From the NCBI RefSeq assembly GCF_001039355.2, contig NW_019775957.1, forward strand, positions 53,200 to 117,199: a stretch of DNA of 64,000 nucleotides, read 5' to 3'. Each line of letters opens with the position of its first letter. Position 1 is the first letter of the stretch. Below, piece after piece: positions 1-12,300 of this stretch. A program made the translations under genes and the position numbers. The notes under the pieces were generated by a model. That model saw only the letters and a program-made list of their open reading frames with translations. It was not told the origin of the DNA and did not search any database. The DNA comes from Lingula anatina (Eukaryota > Brachiopoda > Lingulata > Lingulida > Lingulidae).

Positions 1-237
1 CTCTCGGAGATGTTTTGATCCCTGCTAGATGAATCTAGGTATGGGAATGGGAATGGGGTCTAAGACTTATTTTAGTAATATAAAATAACTAACTGTAAAT
101 AACTGGAACTGTGTTCACTTAAGATGTCTTCATTTGTTGTAGATATATAAATTCATATGGCATTGTGTGTGTAACAACTGTTTGTTGTATTACAAAAACT
201 AAAACAGACAGATGTTTTTTTTATATCTTTACTTTAG

Positions 238-2265
238 ATTGAATTAGATCTCCTCAGAACATTACCAAACAACAAGCATTATGAGAGCCTAAATTCTGAC
301 GGCATTCCCAAGCTACGTCGTGTACTTCTTGCTTACAGTAGACACAACCCATGTGTTGGATATTGCCAGGTTAGTATGCATTTGTTTTGTGGGTTCGGAT
401 TTTCAGGTGTATGTCCTTTTATATTAATATATGATTTATAAAAGATTCAGGGACAATATATGGGAGTTTCATTGTCCTAAATTATCCCCTTTTCTTTAGA
501 GATATTCTGATACCCAAAGCATGTTACCTACTAGTTACCTACTACCTAGCAAATTCATGTGTATCCCGAGTTTCAGTGACTGCTTGAAACTAGTCTCGAA
601 TTTCAGCTTGCCAAACCCATTTATTTACAGCATGTAAAGTGAAAATGCAAGTCATATTTGTAACCCCTCAACTGAACCTCGCCAGATGAAATTTTGGATA
701 TTTTGAGTTTTGAACTCATACTGATCTTTCTATTTACAGGGTATGAACAGACTGGCAGCATGGGCCATGCTCTTTCTTCCAGAGGAAGAGGCATTTTGGT
801 GTTTAGTTGGGATTATGGATTATATCATGCCTCCAGATTATTTTGGAAAAACTATGATGGCAGCACAGGCTGATCAAGTAAGAATTCCAATTTGAACAAT
901 CTATAACAATAAATAAACTACTATTTTAATTTTTCACTATGATATGATATTGGTAGCAGGTTGCATTTTGACAGTTTTAATGATTATGTTATTTTCTTTA
1001 TGTCATTTGATAGTTCATAACCTAATAACTGTGTCTTGAATACTCAGTTTAGCAGATTAATTTTCTTTTTCAAGTGTATGCTATTATTTTTTGTTTTTCT
1101 TTCAGAGGGTTGTTAAGGATTTGATAGCAGAAAAACTCCCCAGAATCAATGCACACTTTGAAAAAAATGAGCTTGACATTTCCTTATTCACATTTAATTG
1201 GTTTTTGACCCTTTTTGTTGACAATGTTCCCCCAGAAACCACCCTGAGGATATGGGACAGTTTTCTATTAGAGGGAAACAAGGTTTGTATTTTAAAAGAA
1301 ACGTAACCATGTTGTACAGTATATTTTGATATCTATGCTAAGATAATGATTTTAATTCAGCAGCAGTTAGCATGTTTTTCTTTGTAATGGACATGTTGCA
1401 ACGTGATTCTTTGTTTCTCCATGTTATGTTCTATTGTGTTTAAAATCTAATTATATCAATTTTATTTTGCTTTAGGTGCTGTTCCGCTTCTGTCTGGCTT
1501 TTCTCAAGTTTAAAGAAGAAGACATTTTGAAACAAAGGGATATGATTTCTTTAAATAATTATTTGAGGACTTTGGGTGAAAAAATTTTTGACGTTGGGAG
1601 ATTATCCCAGGTAAGGATATTCTGATATACTGGATGGATTGATGAGACTAAAAGTTCCAAGAATATATGTAATGTTCATTACTATGTTTTTTTTTTGTTT
1701 TTGTTTTTTTTTGTTTTTTTTTTTTAATAATTTGGAATACTTACCGTATTCAACTGTATATTGAATAAATGTTACTTTCATTCTGGTAGTTTTTGTCCTT
1801 TGCAGATAGCATTCACAGAATTGAATCCATTCCCTATGAAATTTGTCAAGCAAAGAAGAGCTTTCCATCTTCCACAAGTTCAGGTCAGTTAGTTTGAGAA
1901 TTTTGAATATCATGTAATGATTCATATTAACATAACCAACATTCCATTTTAGATCTAAAAAAATATTGTATCTCATTGAAAGAAATTTTTATATACATCG
2001 AGTCTGGAAACCTATAAGAAAGCAGGCCCAAATATTCTGTAAAATGGTGACATATTTATAACATTTTCTCTTTAACGACTGCATAGATTGAAATACTTTA
2101 TTTGGCCTGTTTCAATGAGCACAAAAAAGTAATTTCAGTCAGCTATTATCCTTTTTTTTTTCATTCTAGCTTGAACTTGAGGAACTGGATGCCTTGAGAG
2201 GTGAAATTCGTGAAAAGAAAGATCAAACAGATCTTATGGAGTTCTCAAGTGATGATGATCTGTAG
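238..2265 (+). CDS. TBC1D2: TBC1D2-type Rab GTPase-activating protein, last six exons
   Basis: Exons at 238-369, 740-877, 1106-1282, 1476-1610, 1806-1883 and 2170-2265 are all phase 0 with GT-AG borders and join into one frame ending in TAG. The 191 residues seen cover most of a TBC domain plus the acidic C-tail. The arginine-finger motif IELDLLRTLP and the glutamine-finger motif GYCQGMNRLAA are both intact, so GAP activity on a Rab is expected; in vertebrates this family acts on Rab7 at endosomes. The blocks EEEAFWCLVGIMDYIMPPDY, FTFNWFLTLFVDNVP and ELNPFPMKFVKQRRA fit the TBC1D2/TBC1D2B subfamily better than GRTP1. The PH domain and coiled coils should lie to the left of the window. A polyadenylation signal (AATAAA) at 2642-2647 places its 3' end inside the convergent TMEM70 transcript. 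The last exon is repeated at 4138. The A/B paralogue assignment is uncertain. Confidence 0.93.
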
Positions 2266-3205
2266 TGGACAGTCTTCAACATGAGATGGAAAAAAATTAC
2301 ACAAAACAATCACAAGAATTTAGTGTATTGACAATTTTACAATCAACATGGGGAAAAGCAGTCATTTTATGTGGCTAAGGACTATAGTTAATGATAAAAC
2401 AATGCAATCACAGCTGCACAGACTTCAAGCAAACTAGAACAATCAAACTAAAGTGATAGCATTGATTTCCAAATATCGGTCTGATCTGATATTCATTTAT
2501 GTGTCCTAAATAATACCCACAGCCTTCTCAATAAGACTATATTTCACACCAAAGTGACAATCTTATTAAAGTGCTCCTCCCAGATACTGAAAAAGAATGC
2601 ACTAGGGAACACTATCATTAAACTGCTGTAAATCGGCCACAAATAAACAGACAACAATTTTCAAACCTGAACTTTGAATACATGGTTGGGAGTTGTTAAG
2701 AGAAAATGGTAACAGATATGGTCTTTCAAAGTGCCAATTTTTCATTACTCAGTAAGAAGTTCTGTTGTAACAGTATGAAGTTGTGATTTAACATATCATC
2801 ATGTGCATACCAGAACACCCGTTTGTGCCTGCAGCAGCATTTTCAAGCTTTTTAAGTTTTAAAAAAGGAAATGTACACAAGGCTTCATAAATATAGTTAA
2901 CTTTTTTTATTTAGAAACCTCAAGTATAACAACAAATAATAAAACAAAAATAATATTTGGCTTTGTTTATTATCATTATGCATGAAGAACATTCTATCAG
3001 TACTCATGTCATAAAGATGGGCCTGTTATATAGATTTTTTTAGACTGATGAATCATCGATAAATGACAACTGTAGTAAAGACTGCTTCAAATACCTTAAA
3101 TAGTGACCATGTTTCAAGTCATTAGTGTGTTTACTAATATTAGTCAGAAGCTAGTGTTGAGTACTTATTGGACATCATTTCAAATAGGCAATGGCATTAT
3201 CATCC

Positions 3206-3949
3206 TTAATTTTTTCCAGATTCTTGTTCCGAGGGCATTTTAAATGGCTTATCATACTGCATCAGATGCATAAAAGCCTTTTGATCATCAAATGCATCAT
3301 TTTCTAAGATAATAAAATAGTTTTTATCCTTAATTTTGACTGTAGAAAAAGGTCCAGGTACATCTGGAATTGCCATTTCTTCTGCCTTAAACTGAGTTTT
3401 CTTTTCTCTCATGAAAAATGACTTGTGAACTGCTGTAAAAAGTTTTTTATCCTCATTAAAATGCAGTTTAAAAATATATCCTTTGGTTGCCCAGTGAATT
3501 AAAACCGGTGTCAAAAAGAACAATGCTGCAAAAACTTCCCCACCAACAAGCAATGAAACTGGCAAATTACTTGCTCTCATGAGAATAAATGGTTGAAGTG
3601 AAAGAGTGATACAGCTGGTGCTTAGGGAGAACACTTTAACACCCCTAACAAATGCATTGAGGTTGCCTTCATAAACAACAGGTCCCTGCAACGAGTCCTT
3701 GTTTGCTGGTTGAGACGAACAGAAATGGTTGCATTGCTGGGCATTTGTCCGGTCCTTCGGCGCATTTGTTAAAGTTCTTGAGAACAGTTGCCGATTTGGG
3801 CACAACAAGGCTCTTGATTGGAAATCAATACCAAAATTTGTGGAATGTCTCTCAAGTAACCTGCCATACCTTGTAGGGGTGTTCACAAATCTGCACTGTA
3901 ACGCCACTGAACTAAAATATCCAACTTTACTAGTGAAAGTTTTCAGCAT
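3206..3949 (-). CDS. TMEM70: TMEM70, mitochondrial ATP synthase assembly factor (copy 1)
   Basis: A single-exon ORF of 247 residues starting at the ATG at 3949. The frame stays open further upstream, but without another ATG. TMEM70 is an inner-membrane protein that helps assemble the c-ring of ATP synthase and supports complex I. The N-terminus is basic and Ser/Thr-rich, as expected for a mitochondrial presequence. Two hydrophobic stretches (about 104-124 and 130-152) make the family hairpin. The diagnostic TPVLIHWATKGYIFKLHF segment follows, and AFMHLMQYDKPFK near the end matches the family C-terminus. Length is close to human TMEM70 (260). The human gene has introns and this one does not. 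The stop lies about 940 bases from the convergent TBC1D2 stop. A TTTATT at 2906-2911 is AATAAA on the minus strand. The 44-bp repeat over its start creates an upstream overlapping ORF (see 3933-4020). Confidence 0.9.
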   Translation of the reverse strand: MLKTFTSKVGYFSSVALQCRFVNTPTRYGRLLERHSTNFGIDFQSRALLCPNRQLFSRTLTNAPKDRTNAQQCNHFCSSQPANKDSLQGPVVYEGNLNAFVRGVKVFSLSTSCITLSLQPFILMRASNLPVSLLVGGEVFAALFFLTPVLIHWATKGYIFKLHFNEDKKLFTAVHKSFFMREKKTQFKAEEMAIPDVPGPFSTVKIKDKNYFIILENDAFDDQKAFMHLMQYDKPFKMPSEQESGKN

Positions 3950-4020
3950 CTTATTAAAACTGAAATGAGAAAACAAGTGAAAGTTTTCAGCATCTTATTA
4001 AAACTGAAATGAGAAAACAA
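3933..4020 (-). repeat. 44-bp exact tandem duplication across the TMEM70 start codon (copy 1 only)
   Basis: Bases 3933-3976 are repeated exactly at 3977-4020; copy 2 of the gene has the sequence once. Because 44 is not a multiple of three, the extra ATG at 3993-3991 opens a different frame. It reads 16 codons (3993-3943) and stops at a TGA overlapping the true start region. If this allele is real and transcribed from further upstream, ribosomes would meet the out-of-frame ATG first. Confidence 0.9.
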
Positions 4021-4137
4021 ACTATCAACCTTTTAAGGCTTTTATACATTTTGTAAAATTTCCTTGAAAATATGCAAATTGGTCCGCACTTTTGCAGTAT
4101 ACCCCCCCCCCCCCCCCCCCCCACTATATAGCTTANG

Positions 4138-4233
4138 CTTGAACTTGAGGAACTGGATGCCTTGAGAGGTGAAATTCGTGAAAAGAAAGATCAAACAGAT
4201 CTTATGGAGTTCTCAAGTGATGATGATCTGTAG
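4138..4233 (+). pseudogene. TBC1D2: Second copy of the last TBC1D2 exon
   Basis: Identical in layout to 2170-2265, with the same 31 codons and TAG. It lacks a polypyrimidine tract and splice acceptor because the sequence to its left is N followed by the end of block 1. It cannot be spliced in the order shown, which supports an assembly overlap rather than a functional exon. Confidence 0.88.
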
Positions 4234-5173
4234 TGGACAGTCTTCAACATGAGATGGAAAAAAATTACACAAAACAATCACAAGAATTTAGTGTATTGAC
4301 AATTTTACAATCAACATGGGGAAAAGCAGTCATTTTATGTGGCTAAGGACTATAGTTAATGATAAAACAATGCAATCACAGCTGCACAGACTTCAAGCAA
4401 ACTAGAACAATCAAACTAAAGTGATAGCATTGATTTCCAAATATCGGTCTGATCTGATATTCATTTATGTGTCCTAAATAATACCCACAGCCTTCTCAAT
4501 AAGACTATATTTCACACCAAAGTGACAATCTTATTAAAGTGCTCCTCCCAGATACTGAAAAAGAATGCACTAGGGAACACTATCATTAAACTGCTGTAAA
4601 TCGGCCACAAATAAACAGACAACAATTTTCAAACCTGAACTTTGAATACATGGTTGGGAGTTGTTAAGAGAAAATGGTAACAGATATGGTCTTTCAAAGT
4701 GCCAATTTTTCATTACTCAGTAAGAAGTTCTGTTGTAACAGTATGAAGTTGTGATTTAACATATCATCATGTGCATACCAGAACACCCGTTTGTGCCTGC
4801 AGCAGCATTTTCAAGCTTTTTAAGTTTTAAAAAAGGAAATGTACACAAGGCTTCATAAATATAGTTAACTTTTTTTATTTAGAAACCTCAAGTATAACAA
4901 CAAATAATAAAACAAAAATAATATTTGGCTTTGTTTATTATCATTATGCATGAAGAACATTCTATCAGTACTCATGTCATAAAGATGGGCCTGTTATATA
5001 GATTTTTTTAGACTGATGAATCATCGATAAATGACAACTGTAGTAAAGACTGCTTCAAATACCTTAAATAGTGACCATGTTTCAAGTCATTAGTGTGTTT
5101 ACTAATATTAGTCAGAAGCTAGTGTTGAGTACTTATTGGACATCATTTCAAATAGGCAATGGCATTATCATCC

Positions 5174-5917
5174 TTAATTTTTTCCAGATTCTTGTTCCGA
5201 GGGCATTTTAAATGGCTTATCATACTGCATCAGATGCATAAAAGCCTTTTGATCATCAAATGCATCATTTTCTAAGATAATAAAATAGTTTTTATCCTTA
5301 ATTTTGACTGTAGAAAAAGGTCCAGGTACATCTGGAATTGCCATTTCTTCTGCCTTAAACTGAGTTTTCTTTTCTCTCATGAAAAATGACTTGTGAACTG
5401 CTGTAAAAAGTTTTTTATCCTCATTAAAATGCAGTTTAAAAATATATCCTTTGGTTGCCCAGTGAATTAAAACCGGTGTCAAAAAGAACAATGCTGCAAA
5501 AACTTCCCCACCAACAAGCAATGAAACTGGCAATTCACTTGCTCTCATGAGAATAAATGGTTGAAGTGAAAGAGTGATACAGCTGGTGCTTAGGGAGAAC
5601 ACTTTAACACCCCTAACAAATGCATTGAGGTTGCCTTCATAAACAACAGGTCCCTGCAACAAGTCCTTGTTTGCTGGTTGAGACGAACAGAAATGGTTGC
5701 ATTGCTGGGCATTTGTCCGGTCCTTCGGCGCAGTTGTTAAAGTTCTTGAGAACAGTTTCCGATTTGGGCACAACAAGGCTCTTGATTGGAAATCAATACC
5801 AAAATTTGTGGAATGTCTCTCAAGTAACCTGCCATACCTTGTAGGGGTGTTCACAAATCTGCACTGTAACGCCACTGAACTAAAATATCCAACTTTACTA
5901 GTGAAAGTTTTCAGCAT
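5174..5917 (-). CDS. TMEM70: TMEM70, mitochondrial ATP synthase assembly factor (copy 2)
   Basis: A 247-residue ORF starting at the ATG at 5917, colinear with copy 1 without gaps. By eye it differs at four residues: Lys for Gln in PNRQLFS, Thr for Asn before APKD, Leu for Ser in KDSLQG, and Glu for Asn in RASNLP. I noticed no synonymous difference between the copies. This copy lacks the 44-bp start duplication and so has a clean 5' end. It is joined to ordinary single-copy sequence on its right side (from 6055), so its upstream region is the reliable one for promoter work. It probably represents the other allele of a single TMEM70 gene. Confidence 0.88.
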   Translation of the reverse strand: MLKTFTSKVGYFSSVALQCRFVNTPTRYGRLLERHSTNFGIDFQSRALLCPNRKLFSRTLTTAPKDRTNAQQCNHFCSSQPANKDLLQGPVVYEGNLNAFVRGVKVFSLSTSCITLSLQPFILMRASELPVSLLVGGEVFAALFFLTPVLIHWATKGYIFKLHFNEDKKLFTAVHKSFFMREKKTQFKAEEMAIPDVPGPFSTVKIKDKNYFIILENDAFDDQKAFMHLMQYDKPFKMPSEQESGKN

Positions 5918-6054
5918 CTTATTAAAACTGAAATGAGAAAACAAACTATCAACCTTTTAAGGCTTTTATACATTTTGTAAATTTTACTTGAAAATATGCA
6001 AATTGGTCGGCACTTTTGCAGTATACCCCCCCACCACCACCACTATATAGCTTA

Positions 6055-9000
6055 GTGATATTCAATATCTTCTCTTCTGTGGTGACTTTGAAAAATTAAT
6101 AAACAATAGTTTGGCAGTTCATCAACTAATTTAAAATGTTTTTTTACATAAAACTTTATGCCTACCAAATATTAGGAGAGTTGAGGTTATCGCTGGGGTA
6201 AAAATTGGTTTAATCTCATTGGTGATATAACTTGAAGGTTTAAAAAAAAAAAGATGAGAAAATAAGTTAGTAAATTTTCAAACTACTTTATTTGAATAAC
6301 AGACACACTGATCATAGTCACCACATAATTTAGCTTTGATAAGAATTAAAAACTTGAATTTTTAAAATAAAAATTACAGGGTGGCCTGTGGGGGGGATAT
6401 TTCAAAAGTACCATATGGTCAACAGAGTGGTTACCTTGTCTTCATCATCAAGCTAAAATATAATGATTATTGTCAAGCAAAATGAACTTTGCGTAATGAT
6501 CTGATAAATAACTTCTGTACTGGTGACACCAAAGAATGAAATGACTCAAAATGACAACTCAGTGTTGCTTTTAACATTAAAATAACTTGCTATTTGGATT
6601 CTGCACCCCAAATACATTTATCTTGAACTCAATAAATGTTTTTCTGTAGGGGGTAAATATTTTTGCAGCTCTTGAGTTACGACAGACGTGGGTGTTCATT
6701 TTGGAACATGATTGGGAATATATGATTGGGAAAGCCATGGATTATAATAGCGGATGCTAGTCTGTGACCTCCATGGGCAAGTTGTGCCTGTCCCCTGCAG
6801 CGCACATGAACAGTGAATGATCTATTTAACCTGGGTCTTTTGTTTTGGACATCTGACTACTCATCATCAAAGTGCATGTACTGTCCTAGGTATATCACAA
6901 TGCACCAGGGGTGCCACAGTAGCCATTGTCCAACTGCAGTGCTGGCAAAGCTTTGATCAACCTGTTCTCAGGTCATGTATGTCATCCCCTTCAAATCTCT
7001 CTTTCAGCACCGTGTAATTTAAATATCTAATGGAAAAAACCCATGAAAATTGAACGATGCGAAGTAAATAACTTCAAAAAATCACTTCAAAAATCAAATC
7101 CAATTGCAAAATAAGTTGATATGAACTCAAAATATATCAGTAAGCAATGAATATTGCTGATACACCGCAAGAGATTGACACAATTTTTTCAATGTTGGGT
7201 CAGCTGCCGTGTTGGCCATCTTGCATGGCCAGTAATATATCCAAGAAGAGCTACTCACCAATATGGCTGCTGACCCGACAATGTAAAAGTCTCACCGATT
7301 TGTTAAGTTTTACTAAGATATTACTTAAATAGTAATGTAGTTTGCTTTATATCACCCTAATTTGTTGGAAATGGCTGTTTCTTTTGTGTGATTGCAACTG
7401 ATGTTGTTTTTTCAAGTGTATTGCGCTGTATTGCAGTGTATTGCGCAATTCAGTCACACCGACTCCAGCACTACGCCTTTTTACTGTTATGGCCTGGCCG
7501 TCGGTCTAACTTATTCATGGACGCACGGGTAGTCTAATTAAAAAACTGTTATTTTTAAGTGAAGTAGCGTGTAAAGACACTGAGCATTAATCCTCACCTT
7601 GCAGATATATTAAGAACAGAACAAAAAAAATTCTACACGCCTACGCTCGAACGTTAGTCGAATCCTCGCAAAAACGTGCCTTCCGGAAGCGGTTTATTTT
7701 GCAATAGGAAAGTTCAGAGAGTGTTCATAATTAATTCTTAATAATAATGGAGAATACTTTACTTAATATGAATGTTTGCATAATATAATTAAAAAATATT
7801 TATTTTATTTGGCATGGACAGATATGTTGAGTATCAGACGAGGTATGCACATACAAAAAATGTCATTGAACCAATATATTCGCGCGTATGCATTGTTTAC
7901 TAGAAAGTGGAAGTGGAAATCCACGTGTTGGTTAAGTTGAAGGACCTGTTCTGTGGCAATCCGTGTTTGAATGAGTTGACTTCGGAGTTGAAGTGCACAT
8001 TGGTCATATGGTAAGGAAGACATTTTGTAGGTTTGATTGTGTAGCCAATAGATTTATTCCATGCCAATTTATTTAAAAAACGTTTTCCCTTTTAAAGCCT
8101 CACGCCAGTACATGTAGCACTAAAATAGGTATATCAGAAAAATTTTCATTTGATCAGAAAATTATAATACTTATATCATCTGAAAGGTAATGCAAAAACC
8201 GGATGAAATCATTTGGAATTTTTTAAATATTCCTAAAAGCAACAAAGATATTGAAGTTTTTTAACTGCAAAAATCCACCAAAAGTGTCCACACTCTTCAG
8301 CTAAAAACCTGTAACTACTGACCAGCGGTGATCACTCAACTGTAGCTGTGCTCAAATTGCTTGTGACCAATTAGGGCAATTATGGCTGTATGTTAATCTA
8401 ATGACCCGGAAACAAACCCAAATTGTCGACCGCACAAGCACATGGCTGGGATGAATTCCGTGCAGATCATGTACTATAAATATTGCGCATCAAATAAACT
8501 ATACTTTCGCATGGTTTAATTTTCATTATTTTTCTACATAATATTGCAAACGTCATAAACTTTATTCGCTATAAATTTCAAAATGCGGAAACCAGTACTT
8601 CCCTGACATTTTTGAGCATTTTGTCGAGGCAAAACTTCAAACACCCTGAACTGAAACTTCTCAAAGACTGCAACACGGGAAAATCACGTGACCGGATTTT
8701 ACTCATTGATTTACAGCTTATTTAGTTAATGACTTGTATTAGTTTTTTTTACGTGGCGCTAAAAGAGAGATTTAAAAAAGGGGTTCCATAGGCGAACTGT
8801 CAGCAGGCCGACTTCAGTTTTACACTTCACTGCCCCTGTATGTTTACGACTGTAGCGCCCCTAGCGGATTGTGATATACCTAACTAAAATTCATGCACTG
8901 CCAGCACATATCAGAATCGTCAATAGAAGTGCTAACGCATGAATTTTCGTGCTAAAGTACATGTAGCTGCTATATTTGTGCTACAAGAATTAAAACATAT

Positions 9001-9343
9001 CTGTTGTACGTGTGTACAGTAAGTTTTGTAATGACAGTTCTGTATTAACTTTGATCGTTCAGAAATGCCTCTGAGTCACTGCCACTTATATTGAGAGCAT
9101 TATTTGGATATTTCACAGAGCTCTTCTTCGGTAGTGATGATTTTACCATTACAATGTACCGGGGTATGTATTAGGTAGGAGGAGGGGGGACTGACCAAAA
9201 CTTAAATGACACTGATCAAGCTAACGTACAATTGAAAGTGTGTGTAACACAAAAAGGGACATTTGTATGTATTTCTTGACTGACACATGTTTTAATTTTT
9301 TTAATTTTCAGTGTTTTTATTGCCTTTTGAAATACATGTAACG
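6055..9343. other. Region between TMEM70 and TTC4; promoters and one weak small-ORF candidate
   Basis: No known protein is recognisable here. Promoter-like sites occur: a YY1-type CAAGATGGCC (minus) near 7215-7226, an ETS-type palindrome CTTCCGGAAG near 7681-7690, and an E-box TCACGTGA at 8684-8691. The TTC4 coding start at 9344 lies 33 bases after a plausible acceptor (TTTTCAG ending at 9311), so a 5' UTR exon should lie upstream, perhaps around 8.8-9.1 kb. A 72-codon minus ORF (7805-8023) begins in a good context (AAAATGT, first residues MSSLPYDQCALQLRSQ), but I do not recognise it and found no convincing partner exon. Confidence 0.5.
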
Positions 9344-12300
9344 ATGCAATCTGAAGAGAAAACAAGTGAAATGAATGACGAAACAAGAAATGAGTTGATA
9401 AAAAAACTAGACCAAGATATGGATGAATACATAGAAAAAATGAAGAAGGAGTCTGCAGATAAATTAGCTCGAGGGGAGACATCTGATGCTGAGCTGTCTG
9501 TTGAGGTAATATGATAATGGACTGATATAGATTTCATTATTAGTACCACTAGTGTGAGTGCTGGCAGTAATCATGGTTTTAGTCCCAATCCGTCTCGTCC
9601 ACCAGCTTCGCATCATGTTGGTGGATACAAGTGACAGTGCTTGTTGTCTTCCTAAGCTACAAATAGGCCTATGTCTTCATCTCTTGGAATTGGGTCACAT
9701 ATAATTTCAATTTGAACCCCCTAGATTTGGGGTTCTGTCAGTACATTTGCCTAGGTGTGATGCTAGTCACAATGCACCCTTGTCAAATATTTTGAAGATT
9801 AAATGATAAATATCTAGCAAACTGAAAGAATTATGAGAAAAGTGACAATATATAGAGAATGTATTAATTGTAACACCAGCAAGATCAAGTAATGGTTGAT
9901 CTCCACTGTATATTTTTTAATATAAAAGCTCAGATATAATGATAGCAATTATTTTATTAAAACGTATACAACAAACTTTTAAATTATGGGAATATTGAAT
10001 GTTTTCTGATTTGAATTTTTCCATTTAAGGAGTTAATGCAGCATCCAGCCTTTTTGAAAGAGATTGATTACAGTAAGCCACTGTCTCCAGAACTGCAGGG
10101 CTTGATATCATTGAGATATGAGGACAATGATGATATAAGAGGTAACATTTCAGGCATTTTGTCTTTTTCATGACAATCTGACAGGTGTTGCAGTCAGGTG
10201 TTTCTGTTACTAAGATATTCTCTAAGCTGTTTGCCGTCAACACCCAATTAGTATAATACTTTTCAATCCAGACACCTCCAACAGGAAAAAGACGAAATCT
10301 GAACACAATGACAGCTATACCTGTTAGCACTATTTTGATCAGTATATCACCTAAGTTTATACTAGTTAAGTCATATGTTTACCAATAACATCACCTAAAT
10401 AAATAGAATCATGGATTTTATGCATTATTTGCACTTCAGTGCAAACTCCTCTTTATTTCATGGTATATATCCTTAAGCTCAGCTAAACGATTCAATAGAT
10501 TTTTGATGATATTGATAAAATGTATGATTTTGAAAAATTTGCTTTCAGATAAGGCAGAGGCATATAAGGAGGATGGAAACCATAATTTCAAATACAAGAA
10601 GTACCGCTTTGCCGTGGCTAACTACACAGAAGCCATAAAATGTGGCTGTCCAGACAAAAATTTCAATGCTATTCTGTATGCAAACAGGGCTGCTGCACAC
10701 TTTCATTTGGGTCAGTAGATTTATTAAAAAGCACATTTTTTGGTAGATAATGGATTAGCAGATTGATATTGAATTTACACTGTGACTTGCAATTTTAATT
10801 AAGGCAAGCCACTATCAAAATTATTTTAAAAATAAAGGCACTAAGAAAAATTATGTTGATCTAGTATAGAATAGATTTTTAGATGGTCAAATATCTGTGG
10901 CAAACAAATTGGCTGATACATAATGATTAAGCGTGTCTTCAAATTATTTGAGAACCTATGATGCTTACAAATATGAATAAAATATGTAAAAATCACCTCT
11001 GTTGCTCTGTATTTGGACACTATATGCTAATTCTATTTTTATTTAGGAAATTACAGATCTGCATTTAATGACTGTGTCATTTCCAGAAAGTTCAAGCCTG
11101 ATCACATGAAAGCAATTGTAAGAGGTAAATAATTAATAATGAATTTTGATGAGTAAAGTGCAGATATATTTGGTGGATAACTGGGCTGGTTGAAAGTGAT
11201 ATATTTAGCAGTGACATGTACAACTTTTCAAGCTAAGGAAATAAAGCTTTGTCAATGTACTAACTGCTGTGTATATTACCCTTGGCAGAAATGCAAATAA
11301 ATTTTTCAGTGAAACTTTTCTGTGACAAGATGTTTTTAATTTTGATGAAAGATTTTAAAATAACCAAACACCAAGGACAAATAAAAGAACTCAAGATCCA
11401 TGCTTCATGAAAACATATTTTCATAAACCTCTGTTTGTCCAGTCATTGGTCTAGTCATAGGTGTGCAGTCATAGGTGTGCATTGAGACTTTCAAATTATT
11501 GTGATTAGGTAAACATTGGCTGATATCAACCAAATGTCATGTTTCAGGGGCACACTGTTGTTTGAATATGAAGAGATTTGAAGATGCCATGAAGTGGTGT
11601 GACAGTGGTTTGTTGGTATCCTTTTACACTGTTCTTAATTGAAAAAAAATGTAATGTTATATTCACCAACTGTAATTTTTATATATCTATGGCAGTTTGT
11701 GTACTAAAACATCAATTTAATAAAACTTTACAACAGCTAATGTTCTTGTGTGGTTTGTAATGTGTGATGATGAGTTATTACATTTTGCACTGAATAGTTG
11801 TCAGTTCTGCAGTTTCAGAATTCAATACATAATGACAGAATGAGTAATAAATCTTTAACAGTGTTTTTACTTAAATTATTTTGAGGATGGGGAAATAGTA
11901 GCAGCTCATTTGTAAATAATAATTGTGAGTTAATTATTGCTTTGAGTATTGCTTTGAATACTATTCTACTTCTATGATCAGTTTGTTATATTTGATTGAA
12001 TTACTTAGAATATTCTCTTTTAATTTGTTAACACTGCAATATAGTTTTCATTTGCACACTACCTTAACTGAATAAGGTAGAACAGACAAATGCAAAGCTC
12101 CTGGAAATGAGAGCTGAAGCTGAGCAGAAAAAGGTAAAAAAATTCTGTCAGCTACAAAATTTTATTCTTATACTCAGTAGATTTAGCACTGGGGTTTGAT
12201 ATTGCTTCATCAAGTAGTGTATTGTTTCTTGTAACTGTAATTTTGAAAAACAATTTACATCATAGATGGGTATGTGTGCATAATTCACAAGCATTAATGC

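Larger units (their letters stand above)
2169..6054. repeat. Two near-identical ~1.9-kb blocks with a single N between them
   Basis: Block 1 is 2169-4135 and block 2 is 4137-6054, at an offset of 1968 bases. Each carries the last TBC1D2 exon, its 3' flank and the whole TMEM70 gene. Base 4136 is N, directly where block 1 stops and block 2 starts. Differences are few: scattered substitutions, a 44-bp extra repeat in block 1, and a run of 21 C (4102-4122) in block 1 replaced by a C-run with CCA repeats in block 2. Block 1 ends just after the C-run. The arrangement fits two overlapping contig ends from different haplotypes placed side by side better than a genuine tandem duplication. Confidence 0.9.

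Noticed and set aside
2169-6054. True tandem duplication of TMEM70
   Set aside because: Possible in principle, but the N at the junction, the orphan TBC1D2 exon and the identical pattern at 38696 favour an assembly overlap.
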